A stretch of DNA of 64,000 nt from Chitinophaga rhizosphaerae (GCF_003958645.1 NZ_RXLO01000002.1:558001-622000), one strand, 5' to 3'. Positions 17,176 through 26,613 are shown, counted from the first letter of the stretch. Notes: a model not told the origin generated them from the letters alone. A program made the numbers and translations.

Positions 17176-17707
17176 GGATTCGGTAGAATTTTAACCCAGA
17201 TTTTCCATTTGCTTAACAACAATGAACTCCAAGATAAGCCACAGCATTGAATTACAGCTTTCACCGCATACACGCGGCCAAACATATGACTCCCCTTTTT
17301 CATCCTTGAAAACCCCGCTTTCACCCGCTTTTCTCCCCTTTTTCTCCCCGGCCCCATCCTCCCCTCACCACACCCCGCATTCCCGGCAACTGCCCTTTTG
17401 TCGGTCCCCCCCGAAGCCGCGCATCCTCCCTTCACCTATCCATCCCCCATCATTTCACCTCCGGCCCTTATTGCACCGCTCATCCACAAATCCCCGCCTA
17501 ATTAGCTGTTACGACATACAAGTTGACCATTCAGCCCCCGAATTCAGCCACTTAACCATATTTAAAACCGGATCGGGAGCGCGATAACGTCCAATTATTA
17601 AATTTGTCCGGCTTCGAAATCCCTTAACTTGCGGGGGATGGATTCCACGTCCCGATCCCCGGACCGAAAAACCGAAAGCGGTTACTAAACTTTATATAGA
17701 CTGAAAC
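17176..17707. other. Intergenic region with a long pyrimidine-rich tract
   Basis: About 530 bases separate acpP from the RND operon. From about 17283 to 17470 the plus strand is strongly C/T-rich with C and T runs, unlike anything else in the window. Short frames here are biased translations and not credible genes. Further right, TAAATTTG (17599-17606) and TAACTTG (17625-17631) are candidate -7 boxes for the efflux operon. Confidence 0.6.
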
Positions 17708-18781
17708 ATGCGAAATAAGACCTTACGAATTATTATTCTATTCCTGGTTCTGGCTGCTGCCGGCTTCTTTATTTATAAGCTGACCGCAAAACCCGGCGCA
17801 AAACCCGGCGCTCCTTCCGCCGGCGGCCGCCCGGCCGGAAAACCCATCATGGCCGATGCCTATGTTGTGAAACCCGTGAAACTCGACGAAATCATCGAAG
17901 CCTCCGGCACCCTCCAAAGCAACGAAGAAGTGGAGCTCAAACCCGAGATCACCGGTCGCATCACCCATATATATTTTAAAGAAGGCGCCAAAGTAGCCAA
18001 AGGCACTCTCCTCATCAAACTGTACGATGGCGACATCCTCGCCCAGCTCCGCAAACTCGAGCTCCAGCGCGAACTCGCCAAAACCACCCTCTCCCGCCAG
18101 GAATCCCTCCTCAAGATCAACGGCATCTCCCGGCAGGATGTGGACGTGACCACCAACCAGGTAGCCGCCTACGGCGCAGACATCGAATATAACAAGGCCC
18201 AGCTCCAGAAAACGGAGATCCGCGCCCCCTTCAGCGGCACCATCGGCCTCCGCAACGTGTCTGAAGGCGCCATCGTAGGCCCCACCACCATTATGACCAC
18301 CCTCCAGCAGCTCGATCCCCTCAAGATCGACTTCGCTTCGCCCGAAAAATACCGCAACGCCATCCGTAAAGGCGACCCGGTTACTTTTTCCGTGACGGGA
18401 GACACCGTCCGCTACCGCGGCTCCATATACGCCATCGATCCCAAGATCGACCTGGCCACCCGCAGCGTGAAAATCCGCGCCATCGTGCCCAATCCCAACG
18501 GCACCCTGTTCCCCGGATCGTTCGCCCGCACCTCCATACAGCTGAAAGACAATCCCAACGCCATTATGATCCCCTCCCAGGCCGTGATCCCCGGAACCCG
18601 GTTCAAACAGGTGATCGTGGCAAATAGCGGCAAAGCCAGATTCGTGAACGTGGAAACCGGCATCCGTAACGAAAACAACGTGCAGATCACCAGCGGCCTC
18701 CAGATCGGGGACACCGTCATCACCACCGGTATACTCCAACTGAAACCCGGAATGCCCTTTCAATATAATAAGGTGCAATAG
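17708..18781 (+). CDS. RND efflux periplasmic adaptor subunit
   Basis: Membrane-fusion protein (HlyD/AcrA type) that links the inner-membrane pump to the outer-membrane channel. One N-terminal hydrophobic helix (about residues 7-26) anchors it. The lipoyl half-motifs are seen in ASGTLQSNEEVELKPEITG and TEIRAPFSGTIGLRNVSEGA, with a short helical hairpin between. At 357 residues it is of normal size. It is the first gene of a three-gene pump operon (adaptor, pump, TolC-like), with 48 bases to the pump gene. There is no lipobox Cys. No dedicated regulator adjoins the operon. Confidence 0.94.
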   Translation: MRNKTLRIIILFLVLAAAGFFIYKLTAKPGAKPGAPSAGGRPAGKPIMADAYVVKPVKLDEIIEASGTLQSNEEVELKPEITGRITHIYFKEGAKVAKGTLLIKLYDGDILAQLRKLELQRELAKTTLSRQESLLKINGISRQDVDVTTNQVAAYGADIEYNKAQLQKTEIRAPFSGTIGLRNVSEGAIVGPTTIMTTLQQLDPLKIDFASPEKYRNAIRKGDPVTFSVTGDTVRYRGSIYAIDPKIDLATRSVKIRAIVPNPNGTLFPGSFARTSIQLKDNPNAIMIPSQAVIPGTRFKQVIVANSGKARFVNVETGIRNENNVQITSGLQIGDTVITTGILQLKPGMPFQYNKVQ

Positions 18782-18829
18782 TGCGCTGCCCGAAACAGCA
18801 GCGGTTCCCTGAACTTAACAACGAAACAC

Positions 18830-21800
18830 ATGAGCTTACCCTCCATATCGCTTAAAAGGCCCGTCTTCGCCATCGTGATGAACATCATCATCGTGATCTT
18901 CGGCCTGGTCGGGTTCACCTTCCTCGGGGTGCGCGACTTCCCCGCCATCGACCCGCCGGTGGTGAACGTCCGCACATCCTACCCCGGCGCCAACTCCGAT
19001 ATCATCGAAACCCAGATCACCGAACCGCTCGAAAAAGCGATCAACGGTGTGGCCGGTATCAAAAATATCTCCTCCCTCAGCTCACAAGGCTCCTCCAACA
19101 TCACGGTGGAATTCGAACTGAGTGAAGACCTCGAAGCCGCGGCCAACGACGTGCGCGACAAAGTCTCCCAGGCGCAGCGCAACCTGCCCAACGACCTGGA
19201 AGCCCCGCCCGTGGTATCCAAAGCCGACGCCAACTCGGACGCCATCATTTCCATGACCGTCCAGTCCAACACCCGCAACCAGCTCGAAGTCACCGAGTAC
19301 GCCACCAACGTGCTCCTCGAACGGCTGCAAACCATTCCCGGCGTTTCCGCCATCCAGATCTGGGGCGAGAAGAAATACGCCATGCGCATCTGGATGGACC
19401 CCGCCCGCCTTTCCGCCTATTCCCTCGCCCCCGGCGACGTACAACTTGCCCTCCAGCGCGAGAACGTGGAACTGCCTTCCGGCAAGATCGCGGGCAACGC
19501 TACCGAGCTGACCGTGCGTACTTTCGGGCGGCTGGATACGGAAGAGGAATTCAATGAACTCATCATCAAGAACGTCAACGGCGCCGAAATCCGGCTGCGC
19601 GACGTAGGCCAGGCCGTGCTCGGGCCGGAAAACGAGGAAACGCAGCTGAAGGAATCCGGCGTGCCGATGATCGCCCTCGCCCTTATTCCGCAACCAGGCT
19701 CCAACTACGTGGCCATCGCCGAAGAATTTTATAAAAGATACGACCAGCTGAAGCAGGAGGTGCCGGAAGACATCTCCCTCAACATCGCCATGGACAATAC
19801 CGCCTTCATCAAGAAGAGTATCCATGAGGTGCAGGAAACGCTCATCATCGCCCTCACGCTGGTAATCCTCATCGTGTACCTGTTCTTCCGCGACTGGCTC
19901 ATGGCCCTTCGCCCGATCGTGGACATTCCCGTGTCGCTCATCGGCGCGTTCTTCATCATGTACATCTGCGGGTTCACCATCAATATCCTCACGCTGCTGG
20001 CCATCGTACTGGCCACGGGGCTCGTGGTGGACGACGGTATCGTGGTCACGGAAAACATTTATAAAAAGATCGAGCTGGGCATGCCGCGCATGCGCGCCGC
20101 CAAGGAAGGTTCCGAAGAAATTTTCTTTGCGGTGATCGCCACGTCGGTAACGCTGGCGTTCGTGTTCCTTCCGATCATCTTCCTCCAGGGGTTCGTGGGC
20201 AGTCTGTTCCGGGAATTCGGGATCGTGGTGGCCGGCGCCGTATTGATCTCGGCGTTCGTTTCACTTACGCTCACGCCCGTGCTCAACGTAAAGCTCGCCC
20301 GCAAAACGCACAAGCATTCCTGGTTCTACGAAAAAACGGAGCCGTTCTTCCAGTGGATGGAACGGAGCTACAAGAATACGCTCGCTTCCTTCATCCAGAT
20401 CCGCTGGTTCGCCTGGGTGATCATTGCGGCCTGTATCGGCATGATCTACGTGCTGTTCACCAACATCCAGTCAGAACTGGCGCCGGTGGAAGACCGGAGC
20501 ACGTTCCGCCTTTCCATCTCCGCGCCCGAAGGCACGGCTTATGATGCCATGGACAAGTACGTGGTAGACCTGGTGAATTTCATGAAAGATTCCATCCCCG
20601 AAAAGAAAGTGATCCTTTCCGTGACGGCGCCGGGCTTCTCCGGTGCGGGTTCCGTGAACACGGCCTTCTCGTTCGTGACGCTCCCCGAGCCGAACGAGCG
20701 CCTCCGCTCGCAGAAAGACATCGTGAATATGGTGAACCGCAATATGTACCGGTTCCCCCAGGGCAAAGTGTTCGCCATCGAGCAGCAAACCATCCAGGTA
20801 GGCCGCCGCGGCGGTTTGCCCGTTGCTTTCGTATTGCAGAACGTGAACTTCGAGAAACTCTCCGCCGTCATCCCCCGATTCGTGGAAGAAGCTTCCGCCA
20901 ACCCGGTTTTCCAGGGCGTTGACGTAGATCTCAAGTTCAACAAACCCGAACTGCGCATCCACATCAACCGGGCAAAGGCCAGCGAACTCGGCGTTTCGGT
21001 GGAAGATATCTCCTCCACCCTCCAACTCGCCCTTTCCAACCGCCGCTTCGGTTACTTCATCCGCAACGGTAAACAATACCAGGTGATGGGCCAGGTGTTC
21101 CGCGCCGACCGCGACGACCCCGTCGATCTCCAAAGCATCTACGTCCGCAACGCACGCGGCGAAGCCATCCAGCTCGATAACCTCGTGACCATCGAAGAGG
21201 AAACGAGCCCGCCGGTAATCTATCACTACAACCGTATGAAATCGGCCACCATCTCCGCAGGTCTTGCCCCCGGCAAAACCATCGGCGACGGTATCGACGC
21301 CATGCACGCCATTTACGCCAAACTGGAAAAGGAAAAAGTGATCGACAATTCGTTCGACACGGCGCTGAGCGGCTCCTCGCGCGACTATGCCGAGTCCGGC
21401 TCCAACACCATGTTCGCGCTGCTGCTGGCGCTCATCCTCATTTACCTCGTGCTTGCCGCGCAGTTCGAAAGCTGGGTCGATCCGCTGATCATCATGCTCA
21501 CGGTGCCCATGGCGTTTGCAGGCGCATTCCTGTCGTTGAAGCTATTCAACCAGACCTGGAACATCTTCTCGCAGATCGGGGTGATCATGCTGATCGGCCT
21601 GGTGACGAAAAACGGGATCCTCATCGTGGAATTCGCCAACCACATGCGCGACGCCGGCCGGGAGAAATCCGACGCGGCGATCGAAGGTGCGGTGATGCGT
21701 TTGCGCCCGATCCTCATGACATCGCTGGCCATGGCGCTGGGCGCGCTTCCCATCGCGATGAGCCTCGGGGCGGCTTCTACCAGCCGCATCCCGCTGGGGA

Positions 21801-21961
21801 TCGTGATCGTGGGCGGCATCATGTTCTCGCTCGTGCTCACGCTGTACGTGATCCCTGCCGTGTACACCTTCCTCAGCCGCAGGAAGAAGAACACGGAATT
21901 CGAAGACGCGGTAACTGATTCGAAAGTGCCCGAAGAGGCAGCATCCGCCGCGCACGCCTAA
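18830..21961 (+). CDS. RND multidrug efflux pump, inner-membrane subunit (AcrB type)
   Basis: Proton-driven exporter of 1043 residues with twelve membrane helices and two large periplasmic loops, as in the HAE1 family. The start SLPSISLKRPVFAIVMNIII and the acidic pair in helix 4 (LATGLVVDDGIVVTENI) mark the proton relay. The C-half repeat has GLVTKNGILIVEFAN and LRPILMTSLAMALGALP. Substrates cannot be read from sequence; homologues export hydrophobic drugs, dyes and detergents. It lies between its adaptor and its outer-membrane channel. Confidence 0.95.
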   Translation: MSLPSISLKRPVFAIVMNIIIVIFGLVGFTFLGVRDFPAIDPPVVNVRTSYPGANSDIIETQITEPLEKAINGVAGIKNISSLSSQGSSNITVEFELSEDLEAAANDVRDKVSQAQRNLPNDLEAPPVVSKADANSDAIISMTVQSNTRNQLEVTEYATNVLLERLQTIPGVSAIQIWGEKKYAMRIWMDPARLSAYSLAPGDVQLALQRENVELPSGKIAGNATELTVRTFGRLDTEEEFNELIIKNVNGAEIRLRDVGQAVLGPENEETQLKESGVPMIALALIPQPGSNYVAIAEEFYKRYDQLKQEVPEDISLNIAMDNTAFIKKSIHEVQETLIIALTLVILIVYLFFRDWLMALRPIVDIPVSLIGAFFIMYICGFTINILTLLAIVLATGLVVDDGIVVTENIYKKIELGMPRMRAAKEGSEEIFFAVIATSVTLAFVFLPIIFLQGFVGSLFREFGIVVAGAVLISAFVSLTLTPVLNVKLARKTHKHSWFYEKTEPFFQWMERSYKNTLASFIQIRWFAWVIIAACIGMIYVLFTNIQSELAPVEDRSTFRLSISAPEGTAYDAMDKYVVDLVNFMKDSIPEKKVILSVTAPGFSGAGSVNTAFSFVTLPEPNERLRSQKDIVNMVNRNMYRFPQGKVFAIEQQTIQVGRRGGLPVAFVLQNVNFEKLSAVIPRFVEEASANPVFQGVDVDLKFNKPELRIHINRAKASELGVSVEDISSTLQLALSNRRFGYFIRNGKQYQVMGQVFRADRDDPVDLQSIYVRNARGEAIQLDNLVTIEEETSPPVIYHYNRMKSATISAGLAPGKTIGDGIDAMHAIYAKLEKEKVIDNSFDTALSGSSRDYAESGSNTMFALLLALILIYLVLAAQFESWVDPLIIMLTVPMAFAGAFLSLKLFNQTWNIFSQIGVIMLIGLVTKNGILIVEFANHMRDAGREKSDAAIEGAVMRLRPILMTSLAMALGALPIAMSLGAASTSRIPLGIVIVGGIMFSLVLTLYVIPAVYTFLSRRKKNTEFEDAVTDSKVPEEAASAAHA

Positions 21962-21965
21962 AATC

Positions 21966-23297
21966 ATGCTAACAATGAAACTGAAACAGATATTCTTCTT
22001 CACCTCCCTGATCCTCGCCTGCACCGCCACCCGCGCGCAGCAGGTGCTCACGCTGGAACAGGCGATCGACCTGGGGCTGAAAAACAACTTCGATATCCGC
22101 ATGGCGCGCAACGATGCGGAATTGTCGGCCAACGATAACGCATACGCCAACTTCGCCTTCGCACCGCGCATCAACGGCACCGCCGCCCAGACCTGGACCA
22201 ATACCGCCACCAAACAGGAATTCGGCAACGGCACCAAACGCGACACCTCGGGCATCAAGAACAAACAGCTGCAAGCGGCCGTCAACCTCAACTGGACGCT
22301 GTTCGACGGCCTCAAGATGTTCGCTACGCGCCAGCGCGTGCAGGCCATCGAGATCCTGGGCGAACTGGCCGTCCGCAACCAGGTCGAGAATACGGTCGCC
22401 AATATCATCAACAGCTATTACAACATCGCGCAGCAAAAACAGCAATTGCGCGCGCTCGCCGAGCAGATGTCCATTTCCGACGAACGCGTGAAACTCTCCG
22501 ACGCCAAGTTCCAGACCGGGCTTGCGCCGAAAACGGATTGGCTCCAGGCGAAAGTGGATTACAACGCACAACGCGCCAACTGGCTCCGCCAGCAAACCGT
22601 GATCGAACAAAGCAAAGCGTCGCTCAATCAACTGCTCGCCATCGCCGACGAAAGCGTGAACTACGACGTGCTCGACACCATCCCGCTGAACCTCCGGTAC
22701 ACTTACGGTCAGATCCTGGAAAACGTCAACCAGACGAACCCCCAGCTGCAGATCTCCCGCCAGAACCTGGAAATTTCACGGCTGACGCTGAAGGAAAGAA
22801 AGGGGGATTTTTTCCCGGTACTGTCTTTCAACTCCGCCTATAACTTCAACCAGTCGCGCGCGAGCGCCGCCATCAACCAGTTCAGCCCCGTGTTCAACCA
22901 GAACCGCGGCTTCAACTACGGCTTCTCCGCCACGGTGCCCATTTTCAACGGCCTCAACGCACATCGCCAATACAAAGCCGCGAAGCTCGATATCGAATAT
23001 CAGCAACTCGCGCTCGACAACCAGGCCTCGCTGGTGCAATTGCAACTGCGCAATGCCTACCGCGATTACGAGTACTACAAAATGGCGCTGGAACTGGAGC
23101 AGGAAAGCGTAGACCTCGCCCGCGAAAACACCATGGTGGCGCTGGAACGCTTCCGGCAAGGGGTTTCCACCACGCTGGAAGTGAAAGAAGCCCAGCAAAG
23201 CCTCGAGCTCGCCGCCTACCGCCTCATCCAGGCGCGCTACAACACGAAAGTGGCGGAAACGGAGCTCATGCGGCTGAAAGGCGGATTACTGAAATAA
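21966..23297 (+). CDS. TolC-family outer-membrane efflux protein
   Basis: Outer-membrane channel of the pump, 443 residues, with a signal peptide ending at TRAQQ. Two OEP repeats of long coiled helices are visible, for example LTLEQAIDLGLKNNFDIRMA in the first and VALERFRQGVSTTLEVKEAQ in the second. It starts 5 bases after the pump gene. A second ATG three codons in (21975) is equally possible. A strong terminator follows 23 bases after the stop. Confidence 0.94.
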   Translation: MLTMKLKQIFFFTSLILACTATRAQQVLTLEQAIDLGLKNNFDIRMARNDAELSANDNAYANFAFAPRINGTAAQTWTNTATKQEFGNGTKRDTSGIKNKQLQAAVNLNWTLFDGLKMFATRQRVQAIEILGELAVRNQVENTVANIINSYYNIAQQKQQLRALAEQMSISDERVKLSDAKFQTGLAPKTDWLQAKVDYNAQRANWLRQQTVIEQSKASLNQLLAIADESVNYDVLDTIPLNLRYTYGQILENVNQTNPQLQISRQNLEISRLTLKERKGDFFPVLSFNSAYNFNQSRASAAINQFSPVFNQNRGFNYGFSATVPIFNGLNAHRQYKAAKLDIEYQQLALDNQASLVQLQLRNAYRDYEYYKMALELEQESVDLARENTMVALERFRQGVSTTLEVKEAQQSLELAAYRLIQARYNTKVAETELMRLKGGLLK

Positions 23298-23319
23298 TCT
23301 CCCCGCAGATAAAAACGAA

Positions 23320-23350
23320 AATCCCGTCCAGGTACCGCCCGGACGGGATT
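23320..23350 (+). terminator. Terminator after the RND operon
   Basis: A 10-bp stem AATCCCGTCC/GGACGGGATT with an 11-base loop, followed by CCTTT. A second, separate hairpin at 23361 closes the opposite strand. Confidence 0.8.
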
Positions 23351-23360
23351 CCTTTAACGG

Positions 23361-23396
23361 GAAACGCCCGTCAGCATGCAGCTGGACGGGCGTTTC
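23361..23396 (-). terminator. Terminator of the convergent secreted-protein gene
   Basis: A perfect 12-bp stem GAAACGCCCGTC/GACGGGCGTTTC with a 12-base loop, 15 bases beyond the stop of the minus-strand gene at 23412. Its arms share ACGCCCGTC-like sequence with the neighbouring hairpin. Confidence 0.75.
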
Positions 23397-23411
23397 CGTA
23401 TGTTGACGAAC

Positions 23412-24158
23412 TTAGTTGGCGGATTCCTTTCTCCCTTCGCCGCGCTGTTTTTGCCAGCGTTCGTACGATTGTTTGATGAACAGCAGCAGATCGTATTCCG
23501 TTGCGTTCAGCAGGAAGTTGTAAGGCGGGCGGTAGGCGAGCATGAACGAATCCAGCTCGGGGCTTTCCAGTTTGGTGATTTTGGCCACCAGGTCGTGATT
23601 GTAGCGGTAGTCGATATGCTTTTCCTCTTCCCAGTATTTGAGCTGTTCCCCGAATTTCTCGCGGCGTTTGCGGGCTTTGCTGGGAACGAGGTAGGTGAGC
23701 GCGGTGATGGGGTTGGACGGCAGTGTTTTCAGCACATCCAGCGCGCCGGGGCGCTTGTACCCGAAATAGCGTTCGTATTCTTCGCGGATGGCGAGGGAGT
23801 CCTGTTTATAGATGCGGCCACGGATGTTGATGCCCTGGAGCCCCATGATATGGCGCTTCATTTCCACGTTGCGGGTCGCGGAAATCCCGGGCGCCACGTA
23901 AGCCGTGCGCACGTAGCTGATACTGGAAAACTCGATGGTGTCGCCCGGCAGCGCCTCGATATAATAACGGCCCGTTTCACCGGAGATCGAGCCCATGTTG
24001 CTGCGTTTGTTCCAGACGGTAACGCCAGGGAGCCCGGTGCGCGTGTCCGCATCGGTGATCATACCCATCAGGCGGACAGCCTGCGCGCTGGCTTCCTGCA
24101 GTCCGACCAGGCACAAAACACCCGCCGCCACGGCGTATCTTAACAGAAATTGCTTCAT
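23412..24158 (-). CDS. Secreted protein with carboxypeptidase-regulatory-like domain
   Basis: A 248-residue exported protein with a signal peptide ending near ASAQA. Residues about 28-100 form a CarboxypepD_reg-like beta-sandwich: GMITDADTRTGLPGVTVWN, a short turn, then GRYYIEALPGDTIEFSSISY. This is the module that also begins TonB-dependent SusC receptors. The C-terminal half is charged and helical, with no beta-barrel, so it is a periplasmic or outer-membrane-associated protein and not a receptor. Its role is unknown. The gene is alone on the minus strand with a TAAATTTG box 11 bases before its start. Confidence 0.85.
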   Translation of the reverse strand: MKQFLLRYAVAAGVLCLVGLQEASAQAVRLMGMITDADTRTGLPGVTVWNKRSNMGSISGETGRYYIEALPGDTIEFSSISYVRTAYVAPGISATRNVEMKRHIMGLQGINIRGRIYKQDSLAIREEYERYFGYKRPGALDVLKTLPSNPITALTYLVPSKARKRREKFGEQLKYWEEEKHIDYRYNHDLVAKITKLESPELDSFMLAYRPPYNFLLNATEYDLLLFIKQSYERWQKQRGEGRKESAN

Positions 24159-24168
24159 ACTATGCTCT

Positions 24169-24176
24169 CAAATTTA
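24169..24176 (-). promoter_or_regulatory. -7 promoter box of the CarboxypepD_reg-like gene
   Basis: TAAATTTG on the minus strand fits TAnnTTTG and lies 10 bases ahead of the ATG at 24158. Confidence 0.45.
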
Positions 24177-24263
24177 ACGTTCCGGGCTCAAATGAAACGT
24201 TAAAAATAATTTATAAGCCTGACGCTTTTGGCATAATTTCGGGAAACTCCTGAAATTCAAGCC

Positions 24264-25196
24264 ATGGCCCGTAAAATCGTATTTTCCACGCAAAGGTACC
24301 AATATCTCAGGGAGCGGTTGCTCGCCATCGCGCCAGACACATGGGAGCCGGGGCTCCTTTCCATCCGCGATTTCCCCGACGGCGAACACTATCACCGTAT
24401 AACCTCCAACGTTAGCGGGAAGGAAGTGGTTCTGATCGGCGGAACGATAGACGATAAGGAAACCCTCGAACTGTTCGACATCGCCAACGGCTGTATCCAG
24501 TACGGCGCCGTCTGCATCAACCTCGTGATCCCCTACTTCGGCTATTCCACCATGGAAAGGGCCGTGCAGTACGGGGAGATCGTAAAAGCCAAAACCCGTG
24601 CCACGCTGTTCTCCGCCCTGCCCGCCGCTGCCAACGGTATCAGGGTGATCATGATCGATTTACACGTAGACGGAATATCGTATTATTTTGAAAGCAATGT
24701 GAGGCCGGTGCATTTGTACGCCAAAAACATCGTGCAGCAGGCAGCGCTCGATATTGCCGGCGGCAAGCCTTTCGTGCTCGCCAGCACCGATTCCGGCCGC
24801 GCCAAATGGGTGGAATCGCTCGCCAACGACCTCGGTGTTCCTGCGGCGTTCGTGTTCAAAAAGCGGGTTTCGGGGGAAGAAACGCATGTCACTGCCATCA
24901 GCGCCAATGTTCAGGATACGCCCGTCATCATTTACGACGACATGATCCGCACCGGCGGTTCGCTCATTAACGCCGCGCAGGCTTATCAACAGGCGGGCGC
25001 CTCATCCATCGCCGTTATCACCACCCATGGTATTTTCGCCGGCAACGGCTTCGACCGTATCCGCGACAGCGGCATCATCACCCGGCTCGTTTGCACGGAT
25101 ACGCACCCGAACGCCCTGCGGATCAGCGATCCCATGCTGGAAGTGCGGTCTGTGGCGCCGGTGATACTTGAATATTTTAACAGTAATCCAGTATAA
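24264..25196 (+). CDS. Divergent ribose-phosphate pyrophosphokinase-like protein
   Basis: A 310-residue member of the PRPP synthetase / phosphoribosyltransferase fold, the length of Prs. The PRPP-binding loop is VIIYDDMIRTGGSLINAA and the early DFPDGEHYHRI motif is present. Regions that are near-invariant in housekeeping Prs differ: PYFGYSTMERAVQYGE stands where PYFGYARQDRK is usual, and DLHVDGISYYFESN where DLHAxQIQGFF is usual. It is thus probably a paralogue with altered activity or regulation, and a canonical Prs should exist elsewhere. The unknown gene at 25206 follows after 9 bases and a GNAT gene after that, which suggests an operon. Confidence 0.85.
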   Translation: MARKIVFSTQRYQYLRERLLAIAPDTWEPGLLSIRDFPDGEHYHRITSNVSGKEVVLIGGTIDDKETLELFDIANGCIQYGAVCINLVIPYFGYSTMERAVQYGEIVKAKTRATLFSALPAAANGIRVIMIDLHVDGISYYFESNVRPVHLYAKNIVQQAALDIAGGKPFVLASTDSGRAKWVESLANDLGVPAAFVFKKRVSGEETHVTAISANVQDTPVIIYDDMIRTGGSLINAAQAYQQAGASSIAVITTHGIFAGNGFDRIRDSGIITRLVCTDTHPNALRISDPMLEVRSVAPVILEYFNSNPV

Positions 25197-25205
25197 ATTC
25201 ATTGC

Positions 25206-25661
25206 ATGTTAACGGAAACCGAATTGTTCGAGCAGTTGTATCGAAGTATGAAAGAAACCGGGGGGCCGAATCTCGTTATCCATGCAGAAAATGAATCATT
25301 CGGCCTGGTCAGCATTTTCGAAGCAGCTTACCTGCTCGATGTCAACGCCAGGAAAGCCATATTGATCGATTCTTTTTATGGTAATCCTACCTGCGGTGTA
25401 TTGACCGAAAATGGCGACTGGGCTGCCGTTGGAGGGAATGATGGTCTGGCGGTCATTCGGAATGGTGCCGTCACCCGTTATCATGGCGTCGGCGTTTACG
25501 ACATGCGCCAATCCGGCCCGGAATCCCTGCTCATCCTCGAAGATCCCTGGATGGAAGATGCCGCCATCTGGGAATTCAATGTGCGGACGGCTTTATTGGA
25601 AAAAGTCCGCCCGTTCCCCGATTACGCCCGTCAACCCTACACAGAAAACGTCATTTGGTAA
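25206..25661 (+). CDS. Unknown protein next to the Prs-like gene
   Basis: A 151-residue soluble acidic protein that I do not recognise. It starts 9 bases after the Prs-like gene and ends 19 bases before a GNAT gene, so it is very likely co-transcribed. Beta-rich stretches (NARKAILIDSFYGNP, WAAVGGNDGLAVIRNG) are followed by ESLLILEDPWMEDAAIWEFN. No signal peptide, membrane helix or cysteine motif is seen. The position suggests a link with nucleotide or ribose-phosphate metabolism, as inference only. Confidence 0.75.
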   Translation: MLTETELFEQLYRSMKETGGPNLVIHAENESFGLVSIFEAAYLLDVNARKAILIDSFYGNPTCGVLTENGDWAAVGGNDGLAVIRNGAVTRYHGVGVYDMRQSGPESLLILEDPWMEDAAIWEFNVRTALLEKVRPFPDYARQPYTENVIW

Positions 25662-25680
25662 ACCTCCGTACCTTCGTCCC

Positions 25681-26112
25681 ATGCCCGATATCCGCCTCAT
25701 CGAATACGGCAGTTGCGACCATCACAGCATGATCGCGCTGCGCGACAAAATCCTCCGCCGCCCGCTGGGCCTCACTTTTTCGGAGGAATACCTGCAACAG
25801 GAAATGCACGACATCCTCATCGGCTGCTTCGATGGCGGCCGCATCGTGGGCTGTTGCATCCTCACGCCGGTAAGCGCAACCACCGTGCAATTGCGGCAAA
25901 TGGCGGTAGACGGCGATCAGCAGGGCAAAGGCACCGGCAGCCGCGTGCTCCGCTTCGCCGAAGAACAGGCGCGGAAAGAAGGGTTCGAAGAATTGATGAT
26001 GCACGCCCGCGACCTTGCACGGCCGTTCTACGAAAAAAACGGCTATTCTACCCGCGGCGGAATTTTCACCGAAGTAGGCATCGATCACGTCGAAATGTTC
26101 AGGAAACTCTGA
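25681..26112 (+). CDS. GNAT-family N-acetyltransferase
   Basis: A 143-residue acetyl-CoA-dependent acyltransferase fold. The acetyl-CoA loop is visible as LRQMAVDGDQQGKGTGSRVLRF (the Q/R-x-x-G-x-G/A pattern), and the last strand region reads ARPFYEKNGYSTRG. The order and residues resemble the ElaA/YitI-type subfamily. The open frame begins earlier, but the ATG at 25681 matches the fold start. It is last in the run Prs-like, unknown, GNAT, and its TGA directly abuts the stop of the convergent gene with no base between. Confidence 0.88.
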   Translation: MPDIRLIEYGSCDHHSMIALRDKILRRPLGLTFSEEYLQQEMHDILIGCFDGGRIVGCCILTPVSATTVQLRQMAVDGDQQGKGTGSRVLRFAEEQARKEGFEELMMHARDLARPFYEKNGYSTRGGIFTEVGIDHVEMFRKL

Positions 26113-26613
26113 TCAGGATTTGTCTTTCCGGCGATAATCCGGGATCGCGCGCTGCATCAGTTCGCGGAATTGGAGGTGCGCTTCATCGCTCTGGAAAGCA
26201 CTCGTGGGAATGAGGAAGAAACTGCGCTTGTCGCGGTAGAGATAGAAAAAAGAATCCGTTTCCACGATCTGGTTGAAATTGCGCCACAACAGCTGGCGTT
26301 CTCCCACCCCGGTCTGGATCGCCATTCCTTCATCATTGTAATGCAGGCGGATATTATCCCTGAAAGTAGCGGCTTTATTGTAAGTGGAAACGGGGAGCAA
26401 ATACCAGAACGCCCAGCCCAGGATCAACATCATGAGCACGATCCCCAGCATGGCGTTGAAGTTCACCAGGCGCAACACGTACCCGATCACGGTTGCCAAT
26501 AGCAAAATGATCAGGGCATTGCGAAAAACCTTGATTTCGCCCCTGCGTAAAAAATGGAACCGTAATGCATTGATAACTTCTTCCCTTTTGTAGGTAAACT
26601 GGAGCAGATGCAT
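26113..26613 (-). CDS. YcxB-like membrane protein
   Basis: A 166-residue protein with two adjacent membrane helices (about residues 33-50 and 55-75) and a cytoplasmic C-terminal domain. The C-terminal part (VGERQLLWRNFNQIVETDSFFYLYRDKRSFFLIPTSAF, in two strands) is the YcxB-like domain, a pleckstrin-like sheet of unknown role. It shares a zero-gap stop with the GNAT gene and lies 17 bases downstream of the next minus-strand gene, with which it may be co-transcribed. Confidence 0.8.
   Translation of the reverse strand: MHLLQFTYKREEVINALRFHFLRRGEIKVFRNALIILLLATVIGYVLRLVNFNAMLGIVLMMLILGWAFWYLLPVSTYNKAATFRDNIRLHYNDEGMAIQTGVGERQLLWRNFNQIVETDSFFYLYRDKRSFFLIPTSAFQSDEAHLQFRELMQRAIPDYRRKDKS

Noticed and set aside
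17222-17587. 121-codon plus-strand frame and 100-codon minus-strand frame in the pyrimidine-rich tract
   Set aside because: They are long only because C/T-rich sequence avoids stops; the translations are Pro/Ser/His repeats without domain features.
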